Shown: positions 42,284-51,681, counted from the first letter of the stretch. The stretch: 64,000 nt of DNA from Ramlibacter tataouinensis (GCF_001580455.1 NZ_CP010951.1:1054001-1118000); one strand, 5' to 3'. Made by a program: numbers and translations. The notes: generated by a model not told the origin, from the sequence alone.

Positions 42284-44551
42284 ATGAAAGAAGCGACGCA
42301 GGTGCAACTCGCCCATGCAGAAGAAGATTGCAACCGCAGCGACAACCCCTCGCTGATGGATGTTCTGGAGGCACGCCTGTCGCGCCGCAGCGCCTTGCGC
42401 GTGGGCATTGGCAGCGCGGGCGCCGTGGTGCTGGGCGCGCTGCCGCTGGCGGGCTGCGGCGGCAGCGACGCTGCTGCCGCAGCGCCCACGCTCCCCGAGA
42501 CGCCGAAGACCCCGATCTCCCTGGGCTTCCAGGCGGTGGCCAAGAGCACCGCCGACCTCCTCACCGTGCCGGCCGGCTACACCGCCACCGTGCTGTATGC
42601 GCTGGGCGACCCGCTGACTTCCGCCACGCCCGAATTCCGCAACGACGGCACCGACGCCAACTTCGCCGACCGCGCCGGCGACCACCACGATGGCATGGAG
42701 TTCTTCCCGCTCAACGACGCGGGCACGGCGCGCGACCTCGCCGGCTCCAGCCGCGGCATCCTGGCGATGAACCACGAGGCCACGACCGACCAGTTCCTGC
42801 ACGCGGCCGGCGTCACCGTCAATCCGCGCCCGGCGGCGGAAGCGGACAAGGAGGTCGACGTGCACGGCCTGTCCTTCGTCGAAGTTCGCAAGACCGGCGG
42901 CAAGTTCGGCTACGTCAAGGACTCGGCGCACAACCGCCGCGTCACGCCCCTCACCCCCATCCTCCTGAACGGCCCGGTGCGCAGCAACGCGCTGGTCAAG
43001 ACGAAATACTCGCCGGCCGGCACGAGCACGCGCGGCACCATCAACAACTGCGGCGCCAGCCCCACCCCCTGGGGCACCTATTTTTCCGGCGAGGAGAACT
43101 GGAACGGCTACTTCACCCGCGGCGCCGCCGACGATGCCGCCCGCGGCGGCGCCACGGCGCGCAGCGTGGTTTCGCTGGTGCGCTACGGCAAGGCCCAGGG
43201 CGCGGCCAGCCGGCACGGCTGGGAGACCGCCGGCGCCGACGACAAGTACGCGCGCTGGAACATCAGCGCCGCCGGCGCGGCCGCCGAAGGCACCGACGAC
43301 TACCGCAATGAGATGAACACCTACGGCTACATGGTGGAAGTCGATCCCTACGACAAGTCGCAGGCGATCCGCAAGCGCACCGCCCTGGGCCGCTTTGCCC
43401 ACGAGCTCGGCGTGTTCGGCCGGCAGGTCGCCGGCAAGCCGCTGGCCGTGTACATGGGCGACGACTCTCGCGGCGAGTACATCTACAAGTTCGTCTCCAG
43501 CGCGACCTGGAGCGAGGCGGACGCCAACCCGGCCAACCGCATCACCACCGGCGACAAGTACCTGGACACCGGCAAGCTGTACGTGGCGAAGTTCAACGCC
43601 GACGGCAGCGGCGACTGGGTCGAGCTGGACATCGGCAACCCCACGATCGCCAGCTACACCGGCTACCGCTTTGCCGACCAGGCCGACGTGCTGGTGAACG
43701 CGCGCCTCGCCGCCGACGCCGTGGGCGCGACCAAGATGGACCGCCCCGAGTGGTGCGCCGTGCACCCCAGCACCGGCGAGATCTACTTCACGCTCACCAA
43801 CAACAGCAACCGCCGCGTCGAGCCGGTGGGGTCCTCGCAGCACGGCGTGGACGCCGCCAACCCGCGCTCCTACACCGATGCGCCGAGCGCGCCCTCGACG
43901 CCGGGCAACATCAACGGCCACATCCTGCGCCTTCGCGAGACGGGCAACGAGGGCGCGGCCACCGGCTTCAACTGGGACATCTACCTGTTCGGCGCCGAGT
44001 CCGGCATGGACGCGGCCCGGATCAACCTGTCCTCGCTGACCGCGGACAATGACTTCTCCAGCCCCGACGGCCTCTGGTTCAGCAAGAAGACCGGCCTGCT
44101 GTTCATCCAGACCGACGACGGCGCCTACACCGACGTCACCAACTGCATGATGCTGGTGGGCAAGGCGGGCACGCTGGGCGATGGCAGCGCCCAGACCATC
44201 AACTACACCAAGGCCGACGGCAGCACGCTGGCGGTGCAGACCCGGGTGGGCGCCAAGCCGACCGCGGCCACGCTGCGCCGCTTCCTGGTCGGACCCAAGG
44301 ACTGCGAGATCACCGGCATCACGGAAACGCCGGACGGCCGCGCGATCTTCGTCAACATCCAGCACCCCGGCGAGACCATCGCCAAGGCCAACATCGCCGA
44401 CCCGAGCAAGTACCTCAGCCACTGGCCGGGCAACACCGGCTACGGCTCGGGCGGCAACACGGCCCGGCCCCGTTCGGCCACCATCGTGATCACCCGCAAC
44501 GACGGCGGGCTGGTGGCGGCCGATGGCAACGAAGTGCTGAACACCTACTGA
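42284..44551 (+). CDS. phoX: PhoX family alkaline phosphatase
   Basis: 755 residues, matching the large PhoX (DUF839) phosphatase family. The N-terminus has a twin-arginine signal (RLSRRSALRVGIGSAG, Arg34-Arg35) with a possible lipobox at LAGC (Cys58). Family features include the DHHDGMEFFPL and MNHEATTD segments early, the central GRFAHELGVFGRQ, and the C-terminal EITGITETPDGRAIFVNIQHPGE. PhoX enzymes need calcium and iron and hydrolyse phosphate monoesters in the periplasm. The upstream Pho-box array fits phosphate-starvation induction. Confidence 0.93.
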   Translation: MKEATQVQLAHAEEDCNRSDNPSLMDVLEARLSRRSALRVGIGSAGAVVLGALPLAGCGGSDAAAAAPTLPETPKTPISLGFQAVAKSTADLLTVPAGYTATVLYALGDPLTSATPEFRNDGTDANFADRAGDHHDGMEFFPLNDAGTARDLAGSSRGILAMNHEATTDQFLHAAGVTVNPRPAAEADKEVDVHGLSFVEVRKTGGKFGYVKDSAHNRRVTPLTPILLNGPVRSNALVKTKYSPAGTSTRGTINNCGASPTPWGTYFSGEENWNGYFTRGAADDAARGGATARSVVSLVRYGKAQGAASRHGWETAGADDKYARWNISAAGAAAEGTDDYRNEMNTYGYMVEVDPYDKSQAIRKRTALGRFAHELGVFGRQVAGKPLAVYMGDDSRGEYIYKFVSSATWSEADANPANRITTGDKYLDTGKLYVAKFNADGSGDWVELDIGNPTIASYTGYRFADQADVLVNARLAADAVGATKMDRPEWCAVHPSTGEIYFTLTNNSNRRVEPVGSSQHGVDAANPRSYTDAPSAPSTPGNINGHILRLRETGNEGAATGFNWDIYLFGAESGMDAARINLSSLTADNDFSSPDGLWFSKKTGLLFIQTDDGAYTDVTNCMMLVGKAGTLGDGSAQTINYTKADGSTLAVQTRVGAKPTAATLRRFLVGPKDCEITGITETPDGRAIFVNIQHPGETIAKANIADPSKYLSHWPGNTGYGSGGNTARPRSATIVITRNDGGLVAADGNEVLNTY

Positions 44552-44571
44552 ACCTGAGCCGCGGAGGCAAC

Positions 44572-44604
44572 GCGCCGGCGGGCGGGTGATTCCCCCGCCG
44601 GCGC
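44572..44604 (+). terminator. strong GC hairpin after phoX (possible terminator)
   Basis: A perfect 11-bp stem GCGCCGGCGGG/CCCGCCGGCGC with an 11-nt loop begins 20 nt after the phoX stop. It is not followed by a run of T, so intrinsic termination is uncertain; it may protect the mRNA end or work with Rho. Confidence 0.45.
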
Positions 44605-44666
44605 GGCGCATTTCCGCGAGGGGCGCGGTGCAGGGGCAAAATGACTCCCCAGTGGGAAAAAATTTC

Positions 44667-44909
44667 GTGGCCCAAGTCATCCTGCAGTCCACCCTCACCT
44701 GCCCGGAGTGCGGCCGGGCCAGCGCGGAGACCATGCCGGCCGATGCGTGCCAGTGGTTCTACCAGTGCCAGGGCTGCGGTGCCTTGCTGAGGCCGAAACC
44801 CGGAGACTGCTGTGTCTTCTGCTCCTATGGCAGCATGAGATGTCCGCCCCGGCAAGCCGCCGGTGCGGCCGGCTGCGGGTGCGAGACAAATCAACAGGTG
44901 GGCTCATGA
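44667..44909 (+). CDS. GDCCVxC domain-containing (metal-associated) small protein
   Basis: 80 residues with many cysteines: LTCPECGRASAETMPADACQWFYQCQGCGALLRPKPGDCCVFCSYGSMRCPP. The GDCCVFCSYG motif defines the GDCCVxC family, which is often found in mercury, cadmium or other metal-resistance loci and probably binds thiophilic metals. I choose the GTG at 44667 because it yields the family's usual short N-terminus; a longer in-frame version upstream has no homology. The stop overlaps the start of cadR (ATGA). Confidence 0.82.
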   Translation: MAQVILQSTLTCPECGRASAETMPADACQWFYQCQGCGALLRPKPGDCCVFCSYGSMRCPPRQAAGAAGCGCETNQQVGS

Positions 44910-45346
44910 AGATTGGTGAACTGGCCACGGCCGCGGACACACCGGTGGAAACCATCCGGTACTACGAGCGCGAGGGCCTGCTGCCGCCCGCCGCGCGCAC
45001 CACATCGAACTACCGGTCCTACGAGGCGCGCCATGTCGAGCGGCTGCAGTTCATCCGCTATTGCCGCGGGCTGGACATGTCCCTCGAGGAGGTCCGGGTG
45101 CTGCTGCGGTTCAAGGATGCGCCGCTGGAGCGCTGCGGCGACGTGAACCAGGTGCTGGACGAGCACATCGGGCATGTGTCGCGCCGCATCCGCGAACTGA
45201 AAGCGCTGGAGAAGGAGCTCAAGCAGCTGCGCGCGAGGTGCCTGGACGAACGCGAGGCGCGCGACTGCGGCATCCTGGAAGGCCTGGCGCAGGCCTGCCA
45301 CGCACCGAAGAAAACCCGCGGCCACCTCAAGGGCGTGCACGCCTGA
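44906..45346 (+). CDS. cadR: Cd(II)/Pb(II)-responsive MerR-family regulator
   Basis: 146 residues. N-terminal MerR helix-turn-helix (KIGELATAADTPVETIRYYEREGLLPPAAR), a long dimerisation helix, and the metal-site cysteines Cys77 (ERCGDVNQVLDEHIGHV), Cys112 and Cys121 (RC...RDCGILEGL). This cysteine pattern is that of CadR/PbrR sensors. It should bend the 19-bp-spaced promoter at 45361 and switch on the downstream transporter. It is translationally coupled to the GDCCVxC gene. Confidence 0.92.
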   Translation: MKIGELATAADTPVETIRYYEREGLLPPAARTTSNYRSYEARHVERLQFIRYCRGLDMSLEEVRVLLRFKDAPLERCGDVNQVLDEHIGHVSRRIRELKALEKELKQLRARCLDEREARDCGILEGLAQACHAPKKTRGHLKGVHA

Positions 45347-45360
45347 CTGTTTTGACCTGC

Positions 45361-45391
45361 TTGACTCTGTAGCGGCTTCAGGGTTTCCAAT
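45361..45391 (+). promoter_or_regulatory. MerR/CadR-type promoter-operator
   Basis: -35 TTGACT (45361-45366) and a -10-like TCCAAT (45386-45391) are separated by 19 bp, the overlong spacing typical of MerR-family targets. Between them lies the dyad ACTCTGTAG-CGG-CTTCAGGGT (7 of 9 arm positions symmetric), close to the known Cd/Pb/Zn operator ACCCTATAG-N-CTACAGGGT type. It should drive the cation transporter that starts 22 nt downstream. Confidence 0.8.
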
Positions 45392-45413
45392 TGCCGCAAA
45401 GGAAACCTGAACG

Positions 45414-46040
45414 ATGTCTGCCCACTGCTGCGCCGGCCCTTCCCATTCTTCCGCTGACCCGCGCTACCGCAAGGTGCTGTGGCTGGCGCTGGTGCTGAAC
45501 GCGCTCATGTTCGCCGTCGAACTGGGTGCCTCCTGGAGTTCCGGCTCGGTCTCGCTGCTGGCCGATTCCATCGATTTCTTCGGCGATGCGGCGAACTACG
45601 CCATCAGCCTGGCCGTGCTCGGCATGGCGGCCTCGACGCGCTCGAAGGCCGCCATCTTCAAGGCCGCCTGCATGGGCGCATTCGGCGCGTTCGTGCTGGG
45701 CAAGGCCGTGTTCAATCTGTCGGCCGGCACCGTGCCCGAGCCCATCACCATGGGCGCCGTCGGCGTCGCTGCGCTGGCCGTGAACGCGAGCGTGGCCGTC
45801 ATGCTGTTCCGCTTCCGGACCGGCGACGCCAACATGCAGTCGGCCTGGATCTGCTCGCGCAACGACGCGCTCGGCAACGTCGCCGTGATGCTGGCCGCCT
45901 TGGGCGTGTTCGGCACCGGAAGCGCCTGGCCCGACCTGGTGGTGGCCAGCGTGATGGCGCTGCTTGCGCTCACCGGGGCCACGACGGTGCTGAAGCAGGC
46001 AGGCCGCGAACTGCGGCACTCCGCCCTGCACTCGCATTGA
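45414..46040 (+). CDS. cation diffusion facilitator-like metal transporter
   Basis: 208 residues with about six membrane helices. The CDF metal-site motifs are present: SLLADSIDFFGDAANY in the early helix and SRNDALGN in a later helix, each with the paired acidic residues. The N-terminus is Cys/His-rich (MSAHCCAGPSHSS) and could capture metal. The cytoplasmic C-terminal domain of larger CDF proteins is absent; such short forms are known in cadR cassettes. Together with cadR and the GDCCVxC gene it forms a small heavy-metal efflux unit. Confidence 0.88.
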   Translation: MSAHCCAGPSHSSADPRYRKVLWLALVLNALMFAVELGASWSSGSVSLLADSIDFFGDAANYAISLAVLGMAASTRSKAAIFKAACMGAFGAFVLGKAVFNLSAGTVPEPITMGAVGVAALAVNASVAVMLFRFRTGDANMQSAWICSRNDALGNVAVMLAALGVFGTGSAWPDLVVASVMALLALTGATTVLKQAGRELRHSALHSH

Positions 46041-46093
46041 GGCCGCACGTTGCGCGGCGCGTCGGGGTGAACCTGATCTAAGCGATGGAAGCG

Positions 46094-46112
46094 CCCCCTG
46101 CCCTCACCCCTG
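46094..46112. repeat. intergenic C/T-rich repeat motif
   Basis: The sequence CCCCTGCCCTC occurs twice in succession just downstream of the convergent transporter and lipoprotein genes. Its complement (GAGGGCAGGGG type) resembles a motif often seen between genes in Betaproteobacteria. A related G/A-rich stretch lies on the other side of the lipoprotein gene near 46722-46746. Confidence 0.35.
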
Positions 46113-46143
46113 CCCTCTCCCCGAGAGTAAGGGAGTAAAGACC

Positions 46144-46677
46144 TCAAGGAGCGGTGCGCTGCAATGTGGTCTTCCAGGTTTTATTGCACCAGTTTCTGCC
46201 GCCATTCGTATCCGAGTAGGTCCCGTACTGGACGTCCATCTGGTCTTGTGAGACCAGCTTGAGGTCGAAGCGATAGGTCGAGATCCGCGTTTGACCGACG
46301 CCCACGCTTTGGGCCGTGGAGTCGGTCGTCGTTTCGAGAAAGCCCTGCTCCATGGGTTTGACAACGCCGAAGACGTCTGGATCCGCAGCTTCGACCTGCA
46401 AGGCGAACCGCGGCGCCTCTCCTGTGATGCCCAACGTCAGCGGTGTGTCGAAGCTGTGCTCCGGCGTCGGTTGAGCGCACGAATTGCCCTCTGAACCCTG
46501 AAACCGCAAAGTGCCTGTCCAGGTGCCGACCCAGGGAGAGGTGTTCGCCGGAACGGCCGGCTGCGGCGCATCGGCCGAGAGGCCTTGCGCGCCGAGTGGC
46601 GTGTCGGGCCCTCCACCGCCGCAAGCGACCATCGCCCAGGCGATGAGACCAATGAAGGCACTGCGGGCATTGAGCAT
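46144..46677 (-). CDS. lipoprotein of unknown function
   Basis: 177 residues. Signal peptide with lipobox (AWAMVACGGGG). The mature part is beta-rich with conserved-looking tryptophans (SPWVGTWTGTLRF, GGRNWCNKTWKTTLQ) and two cysteines (GNSCAQP, NWCNK) that may pair, resembling small lipocalin- or META-like outer-membrane lipoproteins. No family is recognised with confidence. AAGGAGAAGAAG precedes the ATG. It lies 80 nt after the glutamate dehydrogenase stop on the same strand. Confidence 0.7.
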   Translation of the reverse strand: MLNARSAFIGLIAWAMVACGGGGPDTPLGAQGLSADAPQPAVPANTSPWVGTWTGTLRFQGSEGNSCAQPTPEHSFDTPLTLGITGEAPRFALQVEAADPDVFGVVKPMEQGFLETTTDSTAQSVGVGQTRISTYRFDLKLVSQDQMDVQYGTYSDTNGGRNWCNKTWKTTLQRTAP

Positions 46678-46757
46678 CTTCTTCTCCTTGTTGCGCCCAA
46701 TGTTAGCGCGGGGCCGGCCCTCCCCCTCCCTCAATCGGAGGAGAGGGCGCCCGACCC

Positions 46758-49700
46758 TCAGTCCACGAGGTTGCGCAGTTCGCGCAGCGCCACCGACAGC
46801 ATCGCCAGGTCCGGCGCCGCGGTGTCCGCCAATTCGGCGACCAGCCGGCGGGCGCGCGCGAAGGCCATGGGGTTGCGCGACTGCCAGCCGGCCAGCTTGT
46901 CATCGGCCCCGCTGCCCTCGCCGCGCACCGCGTCCAGCGCGATCGAGCGGTGCAGGGCCGCCAGGTCATCGGCCAGCGCGACCTTGGCCAGCGACTGCCA
47001 GTGCGTGTCCGCCGGCAGCAGTTCAATCTGCTGGCGCAGCTTCTCCAGCCCGAGCCGCTCGCCCACGCCGAAATGCACTTCGGCAGTGATCTCCAGCGGC
47101 GCCTGGGCCGACTCGGCAATCTCGGCGATGTCGAGCGCGCTGAACAGGCGGTCGGCCGCGCCCACATGCTGCGCCAGTTCCGCCGGTACGCCCGCGCCCG
47201 TCCAGGCCAGAACGCGTGGCTGGTCCGCCAGCTGCGGTGCGAGCCGCCGGCGCAGCGCATCCACCGCCGGCGCGAGGCGCTGCACCGGCTTGTCCATCGG
47301 CTCGGCCAGGCGGCGAGAGCGCAGGAACCACGTGGTGGCCCGGCCGACCAGCTGCCGCCACTGCACGATCAGCTCGCGCTGCACTTCGTCGGGCGCCCGG
47401 TTGTCCAGCGCCTCGATCTGCTGCCAGAGCTGGACGCTGCCGAAGGATTCGCGCGCCAGCAGGTAGCCGCGCACCACCTGGGCCGGCTGCGCGCCGGTGA
47501 GCTCCGCCAGCTGGAACGCGAACGTCGGCCCGACCCGGTTGACCATGCTGTTGACCACGTGGGTGGCGATGATCTCGCGCCGCAGCGGGTGCTTGCCAAT
47601 CCAGGCGGCGAAGCCCCCGACCAGTGCCGTCGGGAAGTAACGCTGGAGCGCGGTGGCCACCCAGGTGTCGTCGGGCAACTCGGAGGCGAGCAGCTCGTCG
47701 TACAGCCACATCTTGCCGTAGGCCAGCAGCACCGCGAGTTCCGGCGTGGTGAGTCCCAGCGCCTTGGCCTTGCGCAGCGCGATCTCGTCGTCGCCCGGCA
47801 GGAACTCGAGCCCGCGGTCGAGCCGACCCTTCTTCTCGAGGAAGCGCATGAAGCGTGCGTGTTCGTCCAGCATGGCCGGCGCCAGCTGCCGGGCGACCGA
47901 CAGGGACTGCGTCTGGTAGTAGTTGTCGCGCAGCACCAGCTTCGCCACTTCGTCGGTCATGGTCGGCAGCAGCGCGTTGCGCTCGGCGAGCGTGAGCTTG
48001 CCGTCCTCCTCGACCAAGCGCAGCAGGATCTTGATGTTGACCTCGTGGTCCGAGGTGTCGACGCCGGCGGAGTTGTCGATGGCATCGGTATAGAGCCGCA
48101 CGCCGGACTGCGCGGCTTCGATGCGCCCGCACTGGGTGAAGCCGAGGTTGCCGCCCTCGCCCACCACCTTGCAGCGCAGTTGCCGGCCGTCGATGCGCAC
48201 CGCGTCGTTGGCGCGGTCCCCCACGTCGAGGTGGCTCTCGTCCGAGCACTTGACGTAAGTGCCAATGCCGCCGTTGTAGAGCAGGTCCACCGGCGCCTTC
48301 AGGATCGCCGACACCAGTTCGGCGGGCGTCAGCGTCGCGGCCTCGATGCCGAGCGCAGCGCGCGCCTGCGGCGACAGCGGGATCGACTTTTCCGAGCGCG
48401 ACCAGATGCCGCCGCCTTCGGAGATCAGCTTCGCGTCGTAGTCGGCCCAGGACGAGCGCGGCAGCTTGAACAGGCGCTCGCGCTCGGCGAAGGACGCCGC
48501 GGCATCCGGCGCCGGGTCGATGAACACGTGGCGATGGTCGAAGGCCGCGACCAGCCGGATGTGCCGCGAGAGCAGCATGCCGTTGCCGAACACGTCGCCC
48601 GACATGTCGCCGACGCCGACCACGGTGAAGTCGGTGGTCTGCGTGTCCACGCCCAGCTCGCGGAAGTGGCGCTTGACGCTCTCCCAGGCGCCGCGCGCGG
48701 TGATGCCCATGCCCTTGTGGTCATAGCCCACGCTGCCGCCGGAGGCGAAGGCATCGCCCAGCCAATGACCGTATTCGGCGCTGACCTGGTTGGCGAAGTC
48801 GGAGAACGTGGCGGTGCCCTTGTCGGCGGCCACCACCAGGTAGGGATCGTCGTCGTCCTGGCGCACCACCTGCGGCGGCGCAACCACCTTGCCGGCCACC
48901 AGGTTGTCGGTGAGGTCGAGCAGGCCGCGCAGGTAGTCCTGATAGCAGGCAACGCCTTCCTTCATGAAGGCCTCGCGGTCGCTGGCGACCGGCGCCTTCT
49001 TCAGCACGAAGCCGCCCTTGGAACCCACCGGCACGATCACCGTGTTCTTCACCATCTGGGCCTTCACCAGCCCCAGCACTTCGGTGCGGAAATCGTCCGG
49101 GCGATCGGACCAGCGCAGGCCGCCGCGCGCCACCTTGCCGCCGCGCAGGTGCACGCCCTCGAAACGCGGCGAGTACACGAAGATCTCGTACAGCGGCTTC
49201 GGCGCCGGCAGGCCCGGGACGGCGGCGCACTCGAACTTGAAACTCAGGAACTGCCGCCGCGGTCCCGCAGCGCCGCTGTGGCCGGTGCCGGTGCGCCAGA
49301 AGTTGGTGCGCAGCGTCGCCTGCACCAGTCCGAGCAGCTGGCGCAGCACGCGGTCGTCGGTGAGGCTGGCGACCTTCTCCAGGGCCTGCTCGATCGCGCG
49401 CACCTGCGAGGCCGCGCCCTCGGCATTGCGCCCGGCGGGATCGAAGCGCAGCTTGTACAGCGACACCAGCATGCGCGCCATGTGCGGATACGCGGCCAGG
49501 GTCGCGGCGATGGTGGCCTGCGTGTGGGCGAAGCCGATCTGCTTGCAGTACTTGGCGTAGGCGCGCAGCACCACCACATCCTCGGCCGGCAGTCCGGCCA
49601 GCAGCACCAGCCGGTTGAAGTCGTCGCTTTCGACCTCGCCGTGCAGAACGCGGGCGAAGGCGTGCTCGAACAGCGCCGCCAGTGTCGGCAGGTCGATCTC

Positions 49701-51572
49701 GCCGGTGAGCGGCGCCTGCAGGTCGAACTCGTGCAGCGCGACCGGCTGTTCGCCCGCGCGCGGCACGATGCGCCAGCTCGACTCGCCGAGCACGCGCACG
49801 CCCATGTGTTCCAGCATGGGCAGGCTGTCGGACAGCACCAGCGGCGCCCCCAGCCGGTACACCTTCAGTGCCAGCGAACCCGGCCCGGCGCCGCTGCGCT
49901 GGTACAGCGCCAGCGCCAGCGGCTGCTGCGCCGACAGGCCGGAGAGCTTGCGCACGTCGGGCAGGGCCTCGGCCGCAGCGAAGCGCTCGCGGTAGCCGGC
50001 GGGGAAGGCCGCGCCCCAGCGCTTGAAGGCCGCCAGGCCCGCGCCCTCGGTTTCGGCGTCGATCAGCGCGTCACGCAGGTCGTCGTCCCAGCGGCGGGCG
50101 GCGGCCGCGAGTTCGCGCTCGATGGCCCGCACGTCGTAGTCCGGCAGGTCGCCGGGGACGGTGCGGACGGTGAAGTGGATGCGCGCCAGCACCTGTTCGG
50201 TGAGCGACACGTCGAACTCGGCGCTGGCGCCCTTGAACGCCGCCAGCAGGATGCGCTGGAACTTGATGCGCAGGTCGGTGGAATAGGCGTCGCGCGGCAC
50301 GTACACCAGGCAGGACACGTAGCGCTCGAAGGTGTCGCTCCACGCGAACAGGCGCAGGCGCTGGCGCTCGCCGAGGCCGACGATGCCCAGCGCCGTGTCG
50401 TACAGCTCGGCCTCCGGGATCTGGAACAGGTCGTCGCGCGGAAAGGTTTCCAGCACATGGACCAGTGCCTTGGCCAGGTGGCCGTGCGGCGGGAACCCGG
50501 CGCGATCGATCACCGCCTGGACCTTGCCGCGCAGCAGCGGGACCTCGAGCACGCGCGCGCTGTAGGCGGTGGACGTGAACAGTCCGAGGAAGCGGTGCTC
50601 GCCGGTCACCTCACCGGCTTCGTTGTAGCGCTTGATGCCCACGTAGTCGGTGTAGCCAGCGCGGTGCACGGTGCAGGCCGTGTTCGACTTGGTCACCACC
50701 AGCATGGGCAAGGTTGCCGCCGCGACGGCGCGCGCCCGCGCCGGCAGCGCGGAGAAACTGGCCGAGAGCTGGTCTTGCCGCTTGTCGCGCAGCACGCCCA
50801 GGCCGCTGCCCGGCACCGGCCGCAGCCCGATGTCGCTGCCCTCGCGCACCAGGTCATGCTGACGATAGCCCAGAAGCGTCATGTGGTCGTCGGCCAGCCA
50901 TTGCAGGAAGGCCCGCGCTTCGGCCACGGCCGCTTCGGGCACCGTGGCAGGGGGATTCGCCAGCTCCGCGATCGCGATCTCCAGGCGCGCCAGCATCGGC
51001 CGCCAGTCGCGCACCGAGTGCCGCACGTCCGCCAGCACGCGCGTGATGCCGGCCTCCAGCGCCTCGCGCTGCTCCTCGTCGATCAGCCGGTCGATCTCGA
51101 TGTGCATCCAGGATTCGCGCGGTGCCTTCTCGGACTTCGCGCGGGGCAGGATTTCCAGCAGCTGCCCGTTGGCGTCGCGTTCCACGGCGAAGATCGGGTG
51201 CACGATCAGGTGCAAGGTCAGGCCCTGCCGGTTGATCTCCAGGGTGGTGGAGTCGACCAGGAAGGGCATGTCGTCATTGACGATCTGGATCACCGAGTGG
51301 CGCGTGTTCCAGCCGCCCTCGGCCGCGGACGGACTGAAGATGCGGATCCTGGGCTGGCCGGGCTCGCGCGCGGCGCCCAGCGCCAGGTGCATCTGCAAGG
51401 CGGCCAGCAGGTCTTCGGGCGTGCGCTCGGCGAGGTCCTGCTCGTCGATGCGTCGGAAGTATTCGGGGGCGATGGCCTGGACTTGCTTGAGCCGGGCGGC
51501 GTCCAGTTTTGTTTCGGCGAGCGCGAGGACGGCTTCGACGGGCTTGTGCAGTTGGGGAATGGGGGCGTTCAT
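46758..51572 (-). CDS. NAD-specific glutamate dehydrogenase (180-kDa type)
   Basis: 1604 residues, the expected size for the large L-GDH-180 class. It oxidatively deaminates glutamate to 2-oxoglutarate and ammonia for catabolism. The N-terminal 700 residues hold regulatory ACT-like domains (VNDDMPFLVDSTTLEINRQGL near the start). The catalytic core lies at about 780-1260: RGGLRWSDRPDDFRTEVLGLVKAQMVKN, PVGSKGGFVLKK, GVGDMSGDVFGNGMLLS, and the NAD-fold segment VGEGGNLGFTQCGRIEAA. It is the natural sink for glutamate made by the hut and purine pathways. A palindrome at 51657 may control it. Confidence 0.95.
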   Translation of the reverse strand: MNAPIPQLHKPVEAVLALAETKLDAARLKQVQAIAPEYFRRIDEQDLAERTPEDLLAALQMHLALGAAREPGQPRIRIFSPSAAEGGWNTRHSVIQIVNDDMPFLVDSTTLEINRQGLTLHLIVHPIFAVERDANGQLLEILPRAKSEKAPRESWMHIEIDRLIDEEQREALEAGITRVLADVRHSVRDWRPMLARLEIAIAELANPPATVPEAAVAEARAFLQWLADDHMTLLGYRQHDLVREGSDIGLRPVPGSGLGVLRDKRQDQLSASFSALPARARAVAAATLPMLVVTKSNTACTVHRAGYTDYVGIKRYNEAGEVTGEHRFLGLFTSTAYSARVLEVPLLRGKVQAVIDRAGFPPHGHLAKALVHVLETFPRDDLFQIPEAELYDTALGIVGLGERQRLRLFAWSDTFERYVSCLVYVPRDAYSTDLRIKFQRILLAAFKGASAEFDVSLTEQVLARIHFTVRTVPGDLPDYDVRAIERELAAAARRWDDDLRDALIDAETEGAGLAAFKRWGAAFPAGYRERFAAAEALPDVRKLSGLSAQQPLALALYQRSGAGPGSLALKVYRLGAPLVLSDSLPMLEHMGVRVLGESSWRIVPRAGEQPVALHEFDLQAPLTGEIDLPTLAALFEHAFARVLHGEVESDDFNRLVLLAGLPAEDVVVLRAYAKYCKQIGFAHTQATIAATLAAYPHMARMLVSLYKLRFDPAGRNAEGAASQVRAIEQALEKVASLTDDRVLRQLLGLVQATLRTNFWRTGTGHSGAAGPRRQFLSFKFECAAVPGLPAPKPLYEIFVYSPRFEGVHLRGGKVARGGLRWSDRPDDFRTEVLGLVKAQMVKNTVIVPVGSKGGFVLKKAPVASDREAFMKEGVACYQDYLRGLLDLTDNLVAGKVVAPPQVVRQDDDDPYLVVAADKGTATFSDFANQVSAEYGHWLGDAFASGGSVGYDHKGMGITARGAWESVKRHFRELGVDTQTTDFTVVGVGDMSGDVFGNGMLLSRHIRLVAAFDHRHVFIDPAPDAAASFAERERLFKLPRSSWADYDAKLISEGGGIWSRSEKSIPLSPQARAALGIEAATLTPAELVSAILKAPVDLLYNGGIGTYVKCSDESHLDVGDRANDAVRIDGRQLRCKVVGEGGNLGFTQCGRIEAAQSGVRLYTDAIDNSAGVDTSDHEVNIKILLRLVEEDGKLTLAERNALLPTMTDEVAKLVLRDNYYQTQSLSVARQLAPAMLDEHARFMRFLEKKGRLDRGLEFLPGDDEIALRKAKALGLTTPELAVLLAYGKMWLYDELLASELPDDTWVATALQRYFPTALVGGFAAWIGKHPLRREIIATHVVNSMVNRVGPTFAFQLAELTGAQPAQVVRGYLLARESFGSVQLWQQIEALDNRAPDEVQRELIVQWRQLVGRATTWFLRSRRLAEPMDKPVQRLAPAVDALRRRLAPQLADQPRVLAWTGAGVPAELAQHVGAADRLFSALDIAEIAESAQAPLEITAEVHFGVGERLGLEKLRQQIELLPADTHWQSLAKVALADDLAALHRSIALDAVRGEGSGADDKLAGWQSRNPMAFARARRLVAELADTAAPDLAMLSVALRELRNLVD

Positions 51573-51656
51573 GAGGCTTCTTTCCCGGCCGCTTGTGACA
51601 GCCGCGCACGAACTCTAGGACTGCCCGCTGCCCGGCGCAAATGCCAGTTGGATGCC

Positions 51657-51681
51657 CGGTTATGCGCGAATTGCATAACCG
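51657..51681. promoter_or_regulatory. candidate operator upstream of glutamate dehydrogenase
   Basis: A perfect inverted repeat CGGTTATGC-GCGAATT-GCATAACCG (9-bp arms, 7-bp spacer) is centred 97 nt upstream of the glutamate dehydrogenase start, between it and hemW. The perfect symmetry and AT-rich arms in a GC-rich genome suggest a binding site for a dimeric regulator (for example GntR-, LysR- or Lrp-type). It has no T-tail in either direction, so a terminator is less likely. The binder is unknown. Confidence 0.55.

Noticed and set aside
42203..44734. An 843-codon open frame on the minus strand opposite phoX
   Set aside because: Same mirror effect; the composition is Val/Gly/Arg-rich without motifs, and phoX on the other strand has a signal peptide and family motifs throughout.
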